In this document: one piece after another, positions 1 to 11,484 of the stretch | Layout: every line of letters starts with the position of its first letter | Numbering within the stretch: the first letter of the stretch is position 1 | Origin: Phoronis australis | Taxonomy: Eukaryota; Phoronida; Phoronidae | Length of the DNA: 64,000 nucleotides | NCBI GenBank assembly: GCA_002633005.1 | Contig: NMRA01000022.1 | Span: 1,294,518 to 1,358,517 of the forward strand | Reading direction: 5' to 3' | Made by a program: the position numbers and the translations under genes | The notes under the pieces: model-generated | What the model was told of the DNA's origin: nothing | The model's database searches: none | The model's input: the letters and a program-made list of their open reading frames with translations, nothing else

Positions 1-259
1 ACATATCTCCTTGTAAATGTACTGTTTAGCTAGTAGAAGCAAAATGTTGAACAGAAAATCATGCCTCTTGTAAAGTCCAAGAATAACACTATCGTAAGAC
101 AGACAGTTGGGAAGCTGAATGCCACACTTTTGAAGTACAGTAGCTTTCCGAATTCCTTATATGTTGGTGAACCATGCCAACGTGAAATACACCTTTACTT
201 GCTCGTTTTTAGTACTTACTGTGAGTGATAAACACCATTTACGTTTTACTTTGAAATCT

Positions 260-557
260 CATGGGCGGACCCAGGATTTTTAGTTAGGGGGACCAGGGCT
301 CAGGAAAAAACAGAATTTCGCCTCATGCGCGCCAATCCTAAAATGTAGGGGTGTAGGGGGTCTCGAATCATTGGGTTTGTGGACCTTATTACTAAAAAAA
401 CTGGGTTTGTTCAAGGCCTATGCATTGTGAATTCCCTCCCGAGCCCCCTGAGTGCGCGCATATACTAGTCAGCAATTCGCACCCGAACTGCCAAATGGAA
501 TCTTGGAGAATTTTAGGGGGGCATGGTCCCTTTGTCCCCCCTCTAAATCCGCCACTG
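260..557. mobile_element. hAT-like MITE family, copy 1 (most complete)
   Basis: Begins CATGGGCGGACCCAGGAT, a mutated form of the CAGTGGCGGATCTAGGAT end seen at 6981, and ends AAATCCGCCACTG, its reverse complement. Internal block from CATGCGCGCCAATCC to GAGTGCGCGCAT is shared with the other copies. CAGTGGCGGAT ends are typical of hAT-type MITEs; a clear 8-bp target duplication is not visible. Confidence 0.6.
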
Positions 558-739
558 AACCTATTTACAAAGCACAAGTAGATAAAATTTTGTACCAAAG
601 ATAAGTAATTTATTTTAGCGACGAATAACCAAAAATGCCAATAAAGTTCGTTTTAAGTTTGTAGGCGTATTTAGGTCCCTTGGTGGTGTAACTTTGAAAC
701 GTTTTTTCTTAGCAGTCAAGAGGATTAGTTATGGGGTAT

Positions 740-744
740 GCGTG

Positions 745-788
<44 letters not shown>

Positions 789-791
789 TGT
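740..791 (+). repeat. (GT)n microsatellite
   Basis: About 50 bp of GT with two interruptions (GC and CT). Confidence 0.9.
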
Positions 792-828
792 GGTGTTCTT
801 TGTCTTTTTCTGGTATTATTATGCTTTT

Positions 829-1297
829 CTCATTGCCAATAAATGTATAAAAATTACATCAAACAAACAAGCATATTCTTTGATAATTAGTGTTTGTTAA
901 TATGGCCACCGTAGACTCACTTCATTAGTTTTAATCGGATACCATTGAATGCAAACCTGCTTACTTTTGTTTGATCTTGATAGTACACTTAACAACTTTC
1001 CATCTTCCAACGTTTCACCTTAATGCAATTATTCTGACAGCCTCTTGCACCACAGGTATTACCACTGGGACTGGTGAACAAATACAGATTTAGTAGAGCT
1101 TAACAACTGAATAGCTATAATTCTAAAAGTTTCTGAAAAGTTTTCGAACTTTCAGCCATAAAAATGATATGGACTAATATACATGTGTACTAGTCAGACC
1201 ACACCAATATTTTAAACCATTGAAGTCTCTGAATGCAGCATTCTGTACTTATACAAAATGCCAGTAAGTTTGTATTGCTTTTAAACTACATGCATAC
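829..1297. repeat. Direct duplication, copy 1 (assembly join)
   Basis: 469 bp repeated at 1299-1766 with about 8-10 differences (roughly 2%). The copies meet at a single N (1298). Most likely two haplotypes placed in tandem. Confidence 0.85.
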
Positions 1298-1298
1298 N

Positions 1299-1766
1299 CT
1301 CATTGCCAATAAATGTATAAAAATTACATCAAACAAACAAGCATATTCTTTGATAATTAGTGTCTGTTAATATGGCCACCGTAGACTCACTTCATTAGTT
1401 TTAATCGGATGACATTGTATGCAAACCTGCTTACTTTTGTTTGATCTTGATAGTGCACTTAAAAACTTTCCATCTTCCAACGTTTCATCTTACTGCAATT
1501 ATTCTGACAGCCTCTTGCACCACAGGTATTACCACTGGGACTGGTGAACAAATACAGATTTAGTAGAGCTTAACAACTGAATAGCTATAATTGTAAAGTT
1601 TCTGAAAAGTTTTCGAACTTTCAGCCATAAAAATGATATGGACTAATATACATGTGTACTAGTCAGACCACACCAATATTTTAAACCATTGAAGTCTCTG
1701 AATGCAGCATTCTGTACTTATACAAAATGCCAGTAAGTTTGTATTGCTTTTAAACTACATGCATAC
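1299..1766. repeat. Direct duplication, copy 2 (assembly join)
   Basis: Second copy of 829-1297. Differences include TTTGTTAA/TCTGTTAA and a one-base length change in an A run. Confidence 0.85.
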
Positions 1767-4627
1767 GCACTACTTTCATTCTTCTATTATACACTATAGA
1801 TTATTAATGAAGAGAAATTCTGTGTAAGGAGAGTGCTCCAGGTCCGTCTGCTGTCCAGTGAATAGGGTAAACATATACAACCGAGATGGTTTGTTTAACT
1901 ATAGACTGACCAATTAAAGAAATTCTGATGTAAAGGTAATGGCGAATTAATTACGTGACCAGGGTGATTACGATATCGTGCTCCCCAGGAGAATCGGACA
2001 TACATGTACGGCAAGCGCTCCTCTCTATCTAACCTCAGACTTCCCGTGATTAAGGATCCCCTTCCTCAACAAGCTCCAACATAGTCTTAACAATATATGA
2101 AGCAGACTTGCAATCTTAGCATGGAGATTTCAGACGAATACCATCGGTGGTCAAATAGTATACAACACCTTTCTTGTTTTGTTTTTTATTTTGTCAGCCA
2201 TCAATCTGAATCAGATAATATCAGTCACGTTCATTAATGTTCTTTTTGTGAGATTAAATGATAAATAACGCGGGTATTTGTTTTACAGTCGTATTTAACC
2301 AGTCTGACGAACTTCAGTTTTCCATTCCTAACCTTGGACAAACAAGTGAGGTCAACTATCGTTTTCCTCGGTAGAGATTTGGTCTACGGAACGAATCTTA
2401 TCTGGATACTTACTGCTATTGTTATTTCACGCCATTTAAGATGTGGGTGTTAAATTTACAATGTAGATTAGGTCATTTCTTCATTCTCAAACTCTTTGTT
2501 CGTAATTTTAATTAACAGCGGTTCCTAAAGATACTGGCATTGAGTAATAGCATACACGGTATTTAAATGTGCTATGTTGGCATTTTGTAGTAACAGATAA
2601 ATATTGTATGAAACATTGTTTGCCTGGAGCATCTATTTTTGCGGTACAGTAGTTGATATATTTAGCCTGTCGCCCACTTCCCATGTATGCCTGGTGGGCG
2701 CTTAAGGTTATGTCGAACATTACAGACAAGACTAGTCCGGGTATTTAACTAAATATCTATAACGTTTAAGTGTGCAAAAGTAAATATTTTCTTAAAGAAG
2801 ATTCTGTATTTTTTTACTTTATCTGCAACAACTTGAGTAACGTGATCAAATGTTTTAGTAAAACATACCAAAAAAGAAAGGCACTTTCATAGCCAAACAG
2901 CTATGTCAATAAATTGACTCAATTTCATTGATATTTGTGTCCAAGATGAAATCTAAAAAACTCCATTGTTCAAGTTTCATTGATCATTATTTCTTTAGAT
3001 ATGCTGGCTCAACGGCAGGTGACCCAAGATTTACTGGGCACTGCAAACTACATGTAGCTCGTTACAGATGCATCATGGGTCATGCGGCATGTTCAAACTA
3101 ACCTAAATGGGGCTTGGAAACTGAGATTCCCCAACACACCAACATTTAGTAAAAATTTGTCCTGGTTATCAGGGTCTTCGCAGTCTCCTACTAGATGGAC
3201 ATATACCTTGCCAAGTTGAAATTGCCAGGTCGTGCAGGTTCCGGGGGAAAAGGGAAAATTAGAGGAACGCCACGCTCAGGGATCTCTTTCAGTTTCAATC
3301 GAGTGTTTAAGTGCCTGAAAATGCGAGTTCTTTCCAGTTTCATTGACAGTACACTTGAGTGGCCATGCAACTGGTGGTCCCACACTCGCACTATTACAGG
3401 AAGTGTTTTAATAATGTCAGTGTTGAGAAACGACCACATCTTGAACAGTACAGTGCTATTTCGTGCGCTCGAGGCAGTTAAGCTTGGACCATGCTCATTA
3501 TTTTTTCGAAAATACAGTCACCAAGCGTTTAGCCAGAAAGAAAGTGTGCATATTAGTTAGGCGGAAATGTAAATTAAAAGAAAGCTTTGTTTCCCTCTCT
3601 CGACCGACCGCAAAACGTGGGCGACTCGAAACAACTATCTTGGTACAAATATTGTAAGTAATGTATTTAGTCATTACAACCGGGTCCTAAATTCTGATCG
3701 TGTTTATTGTTTATAGTCTACAAGCAATGGTCTGACTTTGTTCACGCAATGTATCCAATAGTATCATACTTGCACTATCTAGCTTTGAAATAAACAATTA
3801 AAACTCACATTTTCAACATGAAAGAGAATTACATCTATTTCTCATCAACTGTACCAAAAAAATTTGGCAACAAAAATGAGCTGGTCCCAAGAATGGAAAG
3901 CGAATGTATTTTACCTGCCTCACAAAAGAGGGGGTAAAGCAAGGCGGAAACGAGAAATGTTTCAAGCCTGTCGATTAAGTTAAAAACTTAGTATTGTCAC
4001 CGGACAAACTTTATGGAAAAAGGAACGACCACGTGACTGTTGGATTATGTCGTAACAGAATACTTACAGATGATAAAGGAACTTCAAAATGACGAAAGAA
4101 AGTGTCGCTTGTTACGCGAAGAACTTCATGATATTGTTGAAACACAAGTCCCTATACCAGACCTTTCATCTGAAGCGCAAACTGACAATTTGGTTTGTCG
4201 CACTGAGGGACATGTACATAAACCATACACCCAGTAGTCTTTACATGTACTGTAAAATATGAAGGGGATTAGTGCAGTGCAAAGTTGTTTTGTCATGTCA
4301 AGCTGGGGACATAAACTTGCTGAGTTCATGGTAAATGTTGGTGGTGTATCTTTCCTGGTCTTCCAAAAGTTCTTGAGGCCAAGTGTCTCATGTCGTCGTC
4401 ATCCAGAGTACTGCTCTCCTCATTTGCAGAGAATTTTGATGTGACACACCAGTTCAAATTAATTAAACAGGCATGGAACGTGAACACTCGTCAAAAATAT
4501 CTTTTAACCAATTCCTGGCGAAAGTATCATCTCGCAAAATCTACAACACAGTTGTTCATTTTCCCCTAGGAGGGAATTTCTAGAGAAATCACAAAATTCA
4601 CGAGTTTTTGAAATACATGTAGGCACT
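1767..4627. other. No gene seen
   Basis: Short unrelated ORFs only. An open stretch at 3195-3560 (121 codons plus strand, with an overlapping 82-codon ORF on the other strand) has no recognisable domain or consistent splice sites. At 4061-4235 a coil-like frame (MIKELQNDERKCRLLREELH) follows a possible acceptor CTTACAG; it may be an eroded exon but cannot be assigned. Confidence 0.5.
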
Positions 4628-4639
4628 AAGGAAAGGCTC

Positions 4640-4886
4640 GAGGAGGCAGTGTGGCCTGGTTGATTAAGTGCCCGCTTTCTTTACTTGAGGTTGTGGGTTC
4701 AAGTCCTACCAGGTCACACTGCTAAACCCTTGAGCCAGGTTTCTAGCTCCTCAGCTCGGTTTTAACCATATATTAATAAAGCATAAAAATATTTCCAGGT
4801 GATCAGTGCAATGGGCCCACATGTGAGGCCTGCGCACGTCTGGTACAACGTGTATCAGACCGCCTGCAATTATTTTTATTTTATAT
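4640..4886 (+). mobile_element. tRNA-derived SINE with perfect 12-bp target duplication
   Basis: Flanked by AAGGAAAGGCTC at 4628-4639 and 4887-4898. The head has a Pol III box A (TGGCCTGGTTGA, 4651-4662) and box B (GGTTCAAGTCC, 4696-4706) spaced as in tRNA genes. The body ends in an A/T-rich tail (ATTATTTTTATTTTATAT). The undamaged target duplication suggests a fairly recent insertion. The head does not keep a full cloverleaf, so it is not called as a tRNA gene. Confidence 0.8.
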
Positions 4887-4898
4887 AAGGAAAGGCTC

Positions 4899-6327
4899 TG
4901 CGCTCACAGTATGAATCTGATGTCGACAGCATAGTATGAGGCAAGCCAGTGAAGCAAAAATTTCCTAAAAGAATTCCAAACGTATTTTAGACTATATTTG
5001 AATCCCATGTCCTTTCCGAGAGTACGTACTTTGGAATTTGAAAACGAACGTCTCCGTTTTAAACGTAAAAGCCAGAGCAATTATTATCGCTACAAACACG
5101 CCCTTGTGCGCATTGACTCCCACCGCTTCTTCACCTTTGGACTGTCGCGGTTTTTACTGGTCGTTGATAAGAGTTACATTTCTACCTGTTTAGGTTGGCA
5201 AACCATTGTTACTAATTGAACTATATAGCAAGGGCAAAACAAATATGGCGTAGGTCCTTGACGTACTACAGCAACACGCTCACTGTTATCTTATTGAGCC
5301 TCATAACCAAAATCGGTAGTCGAAGAACTGCTGCACACAGCAGAATATCCACCATTCCAAGCTGCATTTGGCCGTTTGTTAGAATCCACTTATTGTAAAT
5401 TTTAGGAATAAGAAAATGCAAGTCTTGTGTTGACGACCAGGCCTCGTTTCCATTAATCATCCACGTATATTCCGCATGTTTAATAGTGGTTCAGATGCTG
5501 TATTATTAAAGGGAATAGCATAACAAAGTTTCATGAAACGTTAGAAAAGTGAACTTTTCTAACTGTGTGCTTGTTTATCCAGTCGTATATTCAACTCACG
5601 ATTTAATCAAAGGCAGACAGTATTTCATGATCAGCATTGTCAGAGCCCAAGTACAAGTGCGTGGAAAAAACATGTTTACCCTTTCGTTCGCAACCATTGA
5701 TTGTGGGACAAGACGGCTCACTAATGTTGTGTTTTAATATTCCACGTTCTGGTTGCCTGTCGGAACTGCTCATACAAAGAATTCTTTTATTGGAAAGTCC
5801 CTGATACGTGAAGTAGGTGCTTTCATTTGAAGATCTCTGTTCAAAAATGCTGTTACAAATCTATCGCAATGGGTTGACCGAATTTTAAACAATCTCAGCC
5901 TTTAAACATTGTCAACAATATTCTTAAATATCTCCCATTAATGATGAAAATCTCTTCTTACAATTTTTATAACAGAGAAATGTTCCAAAAGCCATAGACA
6001 ATGGTTAATATTACAATACAATCTGTACATTCTAAGTTCTGTTTTGGGCATCCTCCGCAATGTGTGCTTGTTTTTTAGTGGTTTTTACGAACGTTAAAAA
6101 GTCAAAGTAGTTCAATCTACACCTATGAACAGTTGTGTTCATTTGTATGTTCGACCGTGTTTATTTTCGAATAAACTCAACAAATTCAACAAACGACAGT
6201 ACGTATTTAATGCATTTAAAAGGGTGGAATCTGTCAGAGCCAGTCCCAGTCACAGAGATCTAATTTTTTGAAAAGATGATTCTGGCATTGTGTTTGCCTT
6301 GTTCTTACTAATGAGTATAAAGGGACC
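4899..6327. other. No gene seen
   Basis: AT-rich sequence without recognised repeats or coding signals beyond short ORFs of 60-73 codons. Confidence 0.5.
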
Positions 6328-6599
6328 ATGCGCGCACCCAGCCTAAAAGTGGGGGATTCGATTATTTGAGAATGTGGACCTTTACTAAGATTCACGGAGT
6401 ACGTTCAAAGCTATGGACTGTGCATTCGCGAATTTTGGTAATTCTTGCCTTTTTAGTGAACTTTTAACTCGTCTTCTACCTTTTTCGGAATCTTTGTTTC
6501 TCTGAGGCGGACCTTTTTGCCCATGTCGCCAAATGAGGGGGCTCTTTCCATCCCCCTGAGCCCTCTCCGACCCCCACTCTCCCCCTGGGTGCGCGCATG
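6328..6599. mobile_element. hAT-like MITE family, copy 2 (inner part)
   Basis: Starts CATGCGCGCACCCAG and ends CTGGGTGCGCGCATG, a 15-bp perfect inverted repeat. Shares GTGGACCTTTACTAA, TTCTTGCCTTTTTAGTG and CTCTGAGGCGGACC with copy 4. Confidence 0.65.
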
Positions 6600-6980
6600 G
6601 GGACAACATCATTAGAATATTTGACTGAACAATATGCATTTGGCTTTCCTCTGCTGCCATTCTCACAAAACGGGAACTTGACCAGCACCATGGACCTGTA
6701 CATTTCGTATTTTATATGGAAAATCGGTAATTGCTTGAATCGTGCTGTGGAACGGTAACTCTGATGTAGGAGCACTATGCCCTAAGGCACCGTGTCTTTT
6801 AAGGAATTTAGCAATGTTTTTGAAAACAAGAAACACTGGCGTTAGTTCAACCTGTAGGCCTACGGTACTGCAATGGAAAAAGCAAGACATGCGTGCGTTA
6901 CCAATTAGAACTACGTAATGCCAAACACTGTGTTGTCACTGGTGCATTCTAAGGCGTTACCAAAAAGTGATGTCTTACCT

Positions 6981-7207
6981 CAGTGGCGGATCTAGGATAT
7001 CATGAGGCGGGCCAATATTTTGTCTCAGGCAATTGCTCATAGCACGACTGCATGCGCACACCCAGCCTGAAAGATAGGGCGGCTCAAATTTCTGGACCTT
7101 CTACTAAAAAGAAACGGAAGACTAAAGAACGGGAAAAAGATTGTGCCTGCCGTCTGAGTGGGACACTTGAAATGGGGTCTGAGCCTCCCCTCCCCCTCAG
7201 CCGCATG
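6981..7207. mobile_element. hAT-like MITE family, copy 3 (5' part)
   Basis: Starts with the intact end CAGTGGCGGATCTAGGAT, then CATGCGCACACCCAGCCTGAAA; the right end is lost or degenerate. Confidence 0.55.
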
Positions 7208-8508
7208 TTAATTAGCGGGGTTAACAAGATATTAGGGTAACGGACTTCAATATGATATATGTATAGTTTAACTGAGACCGATTGGCATCATGATTGCATA
7301 TCCAAAAGTTATAGTTAGTTGTTTACATTGCAGTGTCAGTTTTCATCTTTAAGATGCCATTTAGCACACGGTGGGGGAATATCCAGTTCCTCTGCTTTAA
7401 AGAAATGGTGGTCAACATCGCTTGCTAGAGTTCTCAGCTGCTTTGGCATTAAATCAAGAGATCGTCGTCATATTCAGCGTCGCGTGTTACAGTTCACACC
7501 TCATCTGCAGTCTAGACATCGCCGGCACATGCTGCATATACCTGTACTTGCGGTTTGTTGAGAATAGCATTCTATCTTTGCGGGAAAGCTGCTAGAGATC
7601 TCAGTCTCAAGTAACGTGATGACGCGCACTGTGACTCACTTCGTCTCGGAGGCACTCGATGTCGTTCATTTCGGCAGATTTTTCAATGTACATACATCGT
7701 GTGACTAACTGAGGGCGTTCCAACTTCTTCACTTTTGCGTCGATGAATACGACAACATCAGTTAGCGCTGCTCAGCATTGACCAACTTAGGGTACCGTTA
7801 TGCATTTTGCTTGAAGTTCACATTTTGCCAAGGTACTACTGTAAACCTAAGCCGTGCGCTCTATCGCCATCGGTGTCGTGTTCTTTCAAATTATCTATCA
7901 TTTACTCTTTCCATTGACTGCGAAACTAAAATGAATTAAAAATTAAGATAAATCGATTGTTGAAATCAATATCAGTACATCTTGTTACTTTTTTAGAAGT
8001 AGTTACAAATGTGTCTGCAATAGTCATGTATAGGAATTCCGGATTTTGGAGCACCATATTCAGTATAGATGCTCAGAATGTGTTCACCTTCCCCGATTCC
8101 CTGGTGTTAGGTCACGAAATACATAACTGACGAAACTTTTGGAAATCGTTGAATGCTCTTTGGTTTGAAGAGAATTTGTCAAGTGCAAAAATTACCGTTA
8201 AGTAGTTTAAACTTACATCTTTTATGGGCAGCAAACCACGAAGTTTACTTTCAACGGGACTAGCACGGTGCAGTTGCCTCTTGGTCATCTGGAGGAGATG
8301 ATTGCATGGATTTCTACCACCGGACCAGAGACAGCAACTGGTCACAAGTCGTAATCGGAATGATCTCTTGCAAGTGCCAAGGTGCGCAAGCAAATGATCT
8401 TCCCGCTGGATTTTAATTGAACAAGAGGGTGTTCGGGTGAAGAAGTCTTGTGAACGTTCAGGACTGCCTATCTGTTTTCTTCACGATCCGCACAGCGTAC
8501 TTTACTCC
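7208..8508. other. No gene seen
   Basis: Minus-strand ORF 8112-8393 ends near a GTAAGT but carries no recognisable domain and lies outside the TTAA-flanked element. Nothing else supported. Confidence 0.45.
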
Positions 8509-9040
8509 TTAAAGGAGAAAGCAACTTTTTCGTGTCATTTTTATTAAAAGTGCGGTTCGTTGAATATACTAGACATATTTTTCAGTTAATTACGGCTTCC
8601 CGTAATTTAATGAATTAGTCATGCCCCAATTCGCAAAGTGACGTTGAAGGGATTTAAAATTTCCCGTCATTTTGTTTCTATGTTGGAGTTTACTGTGAGG
8701 ATCTGTTCCACTTTTGTTTTCGTGTTGGTTTCCTAGAATTGTCGTCACCACTTCTCATTGACGAGTATTCTTTGACAAACTAGGTTGTTAGAGAACTCAA
8801 TTTAGGGATCGTTTGTTTAGTAACCTGAGAATGGGTGGAATCGGCGACCCATATCATAGTGACGTGAGTGACGGAGACATTGTTCATAGCAGTGGTGACG
8901 AGAAATTTTTTTTACGAACAGTCAGCGGATGGATAAATATTTGAGCCCGAGTAAAGTGAGGTATAATACGCACATTCACTGGATGGTGACCTGAGCATCC
9001 AAGCAGCTTACATCCCGCCGTGTGACTCACCGCCACTCAC

Positions 9041-9400
9041 CTGGCACCTTTTAAATGGTTTCAATACTTTAGTCAAGTCCACAATAAACTTATCAGAGTT
9101 TGGGTCACCGGCCTGTTCACTGGACGACGTACTGCCCTCACTGGCTGACGAAATGGACGTGTAGTCACTCCCACTATTGAACATCGCTGCAGGGATACTT
9201 AAAGCGTCTGGGTTGGAGACATCACCAGCACACGGCGAATCACTGCTAGTTCCCGGAATTGCATGCTCTGGGGCACGTTCGGAAGCACGGGTGGCAGTAG
9301 CTGCAGGTTCTCGAGTCACTGTAGTGGCCAAAGCTAGCCAGGCTTCTTGCTTCAAAAATGCACTTTTCGGGTGTGGCGACGAGGCACTTTCGGGAATCAA
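9041..9400 (-). pseudogene. Possible coding exon of the transposon's THAP gene
   Basis: About 120 codons stay open, ending VLKPFKRCQ at a strong splice donor CAG|GTGAGT (9041/9040). The composition is protein-like: Ser/Ala/Pro-rich linker, then SSASEGSTSSSEQAG and DKFIVDLTKVLKPFK. It lies inside the TTAA-flanked element, on the same strand and downstream of the THAP remnant, as expected for a later exon of the same gene. No ATG or acceptor was fixed at the 5' end and no family is recognised. Confidence 0.35.
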
Positions 9401-9856
9401 CAGCTACGGCATGGTACCCTTCTTCGGGTGCTGCTTTACAAGAACCTTCATCACTTCCGTGTACGTATCTCATGCATGTCAACCAATACGGGAATTACTT
9501 ATTTTATTCGTATTTTGTAGTTTTTGTAGTGCTACGGCATAGCGCCAAAATGCTACGTAATTTTACCGACATTCTTTCCAAGCCTTCGCTTTCTCTTTTA
9601 CTGACAATATCTTTTGTCGAAATAATCTCATATCAGAAGCCTTGCTCGACAGGGCCAAACGAATTACCAAGGAGTATAACAACAGGCAGTTACTAGATGT
9701 AGCTTTCAATAGGTAAGTAGGTACAATGTACAATGCAATTTGACACTTGACCATATTTTGACTCGTTTTCGTCAGTGCTATGGTTTGCTATGTTTTTTAA
9801 GTTGCTATGGTTAGAGCAAGAAGTGGTTGATATAATGTAATATATCTCTTCCGTAA

Positions 9857-10066
9857 TCTGACAGGAGAAAATGCTTGCCACTCACTCGACGATAATTATC
9901 CCCTGCTTTGTACGTTGCGTGGACGGATAACACTGCATTCTTCACACGAAGGAGCCAAAACGGCGGAGTGTGTCATTCGTTGGAAGCTGAAGCAATGTAA
10001 TGGCACTCCCAAAGCGCGTGTGAGGCGATAATGAATACGTCCCGGTACGCAGCAACCGTGCAGCAT
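9857..10066 (-). pseudogene. THAP zinc-finger remnant inside the Kolobok-like element
   Basis: Reading from the ATG at 10066, MLHGCCVPG starts a THAP-like fold. After one frameshift comes ITLLQLPTNDTLRR, and after a second FWLLRVKNAVLSVHATYKAG ending SGKHFL. These match the THAP order: N-terminal Cys pair, hydrophobic strand with Pro, conserved Trp, then the (Cys)-x-x-His-Phe box, here with the Cys read as Gly. Two frameshifts and lost zinc ligands mark it as decayed. Confidence 0.55.
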
Positions 10067-10333
10067 GTTGACTGACTCTAGAAAACGCAAACGACAACCG
10101 AACTTATTACAACAAAGGTAGAACAATGATTGACTCGACAGCTCACGCAGTCAGACTATCGGAAAACAAAATGGAGGGAAATCTAAGCCCCCTAAACGTC
10201 ACTTCCGGAATAGGGCATGACTAATTAATTAAATTATGGGAATCCGTAATTAACTGAAAATTATGTCTGTGATTATGTCAGCGAACCGTATTTTTACTAA
10301 AAATTGCACGGAAAAGGTTGCTTTCTCTTTTAA

Positions 10334-11484
10334 CGCAGTCCTTTTCTTGTGATACCGTTCAAAAATGCTCTTTTTTCGCCAATTTAGAACAAAGGATTAG
10401 TTTCGTCAGTCGTAAAGTGGGCGCAATTTCCACGGACCTCATGACGGCAGTTGAGCTATTACTCACAATGCATGGGTCAGCTGCCGCTCACCACGGCTGC
10501 CATTTTAGTTGGTGGTGTACCACATAGACAAAAAGAAATCATGTGTAATGAAAATTCAATGAAGTTCGAAAACATTTGGAGATGTGTTGAATGATCGTTG
10601 CATTTGTTTATGAAGTTTTTAACTAAAATGAATCGAGAAGAGTATCTTTAATATTTGAAACCTTTCAAATTACATTAATGACATTTGAACTAGCTTGTCA
10701 AAACGCGAAAGATGCGATTTTGTCATCAAATTTATGCATTACTCTTCTACACCACGTTCTTTTAAAATTATGAAGGTTTTTTTAACATTATTATGAGTTT
10801 TTGTGTTTTGCGTTTCTAAGAAAACGGGTCTCTAGCGGAAAACGTTTACCAATAATGTGTGCATTTTAGTGATGAAGCTAATAAATAGTCCCTTTTCTAC
10901 TACAAAGCAGATCCCAGACTGTGGTCAGTTTTGTGTTTCATTTTACGTTATTTTAGATTCCAGTGTTTTAAAAAAGCAAAACATCCTCACTAATTTTTAT
11001 AGATGTTACTTATCGTTTTAAATCATTTAACACAATTGGAGTCCAAATAATTGGACGTGTGTGGTGCAAAGATTGTGTTGTTTTAAGTGTAGTTCCCAAG
11101 TACAAAATGTATATTACATTGGAGTGGGTTCACAGGGGCTCCAGGCAGTGATAACCCAGTTCGGCTATTTTTGTAATTTCTGCTGTGGTGGAATATAAAG
11201 TGCTCATGTCTGTAAACTGACACAAATCCTCTGACGCTGGTCTCACAAATTGAGAGCGGCTGTTGGAATATGCGTATTGTAAGCATTCTGCTGCCTTTGT
11301 CACAAAATGACGGAACCAGGTTTGCTTAATTAACGTGATTAAAGTTTCTGAATCCTTGTTTCTATCACTTTGATTAATTCGGAATTGAAATCAGACAAGG
11401 TTTTACGAGTTTTCACATAGTTTTGATTTTTCCATCATACATTGGGGTTAGACTTTAGAGCTATTCTTTGGGCATCGATACGGC
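10334..11484. other. No gene seen
   Basis: AT-rich spacer between two transposon-like structures. Confidence 0.5.

Larger units (their letters stand above)
8513..10329. mobile_element. Kolobok-like DNA transposon, THAP-containing, degenerate
   Basis: Terminal inverted repeats of about 170 bp: left 8513-8683, right 10158-10329, aligning almost end to end when one is reversed (shared blocks include GTTAATTACGG and GAATTAGTCATGCCC). The element is flanked on both sides by TTAA (8509-8512 and 10330-10333). Termini are purine-starting, AGGAGAAAGC and AAGAGAAAGC. A broken THAP domain lies inside on the minus strand. A TTAA target, purine termini and a THAP gene are characters of the Kolobok superfamily; piggyBac shares the TTAA but starts CCY and has no THAP. 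At 1.8 kb with no transposase recognised, it is probably a deletion derivative. Confidence 0.72.

Noticed and set aside
9177-9542. 121-codon plus-strand ORF
   Set aside because: It is antisense to the better supported minus-strand exon-like frame with a splice donor.
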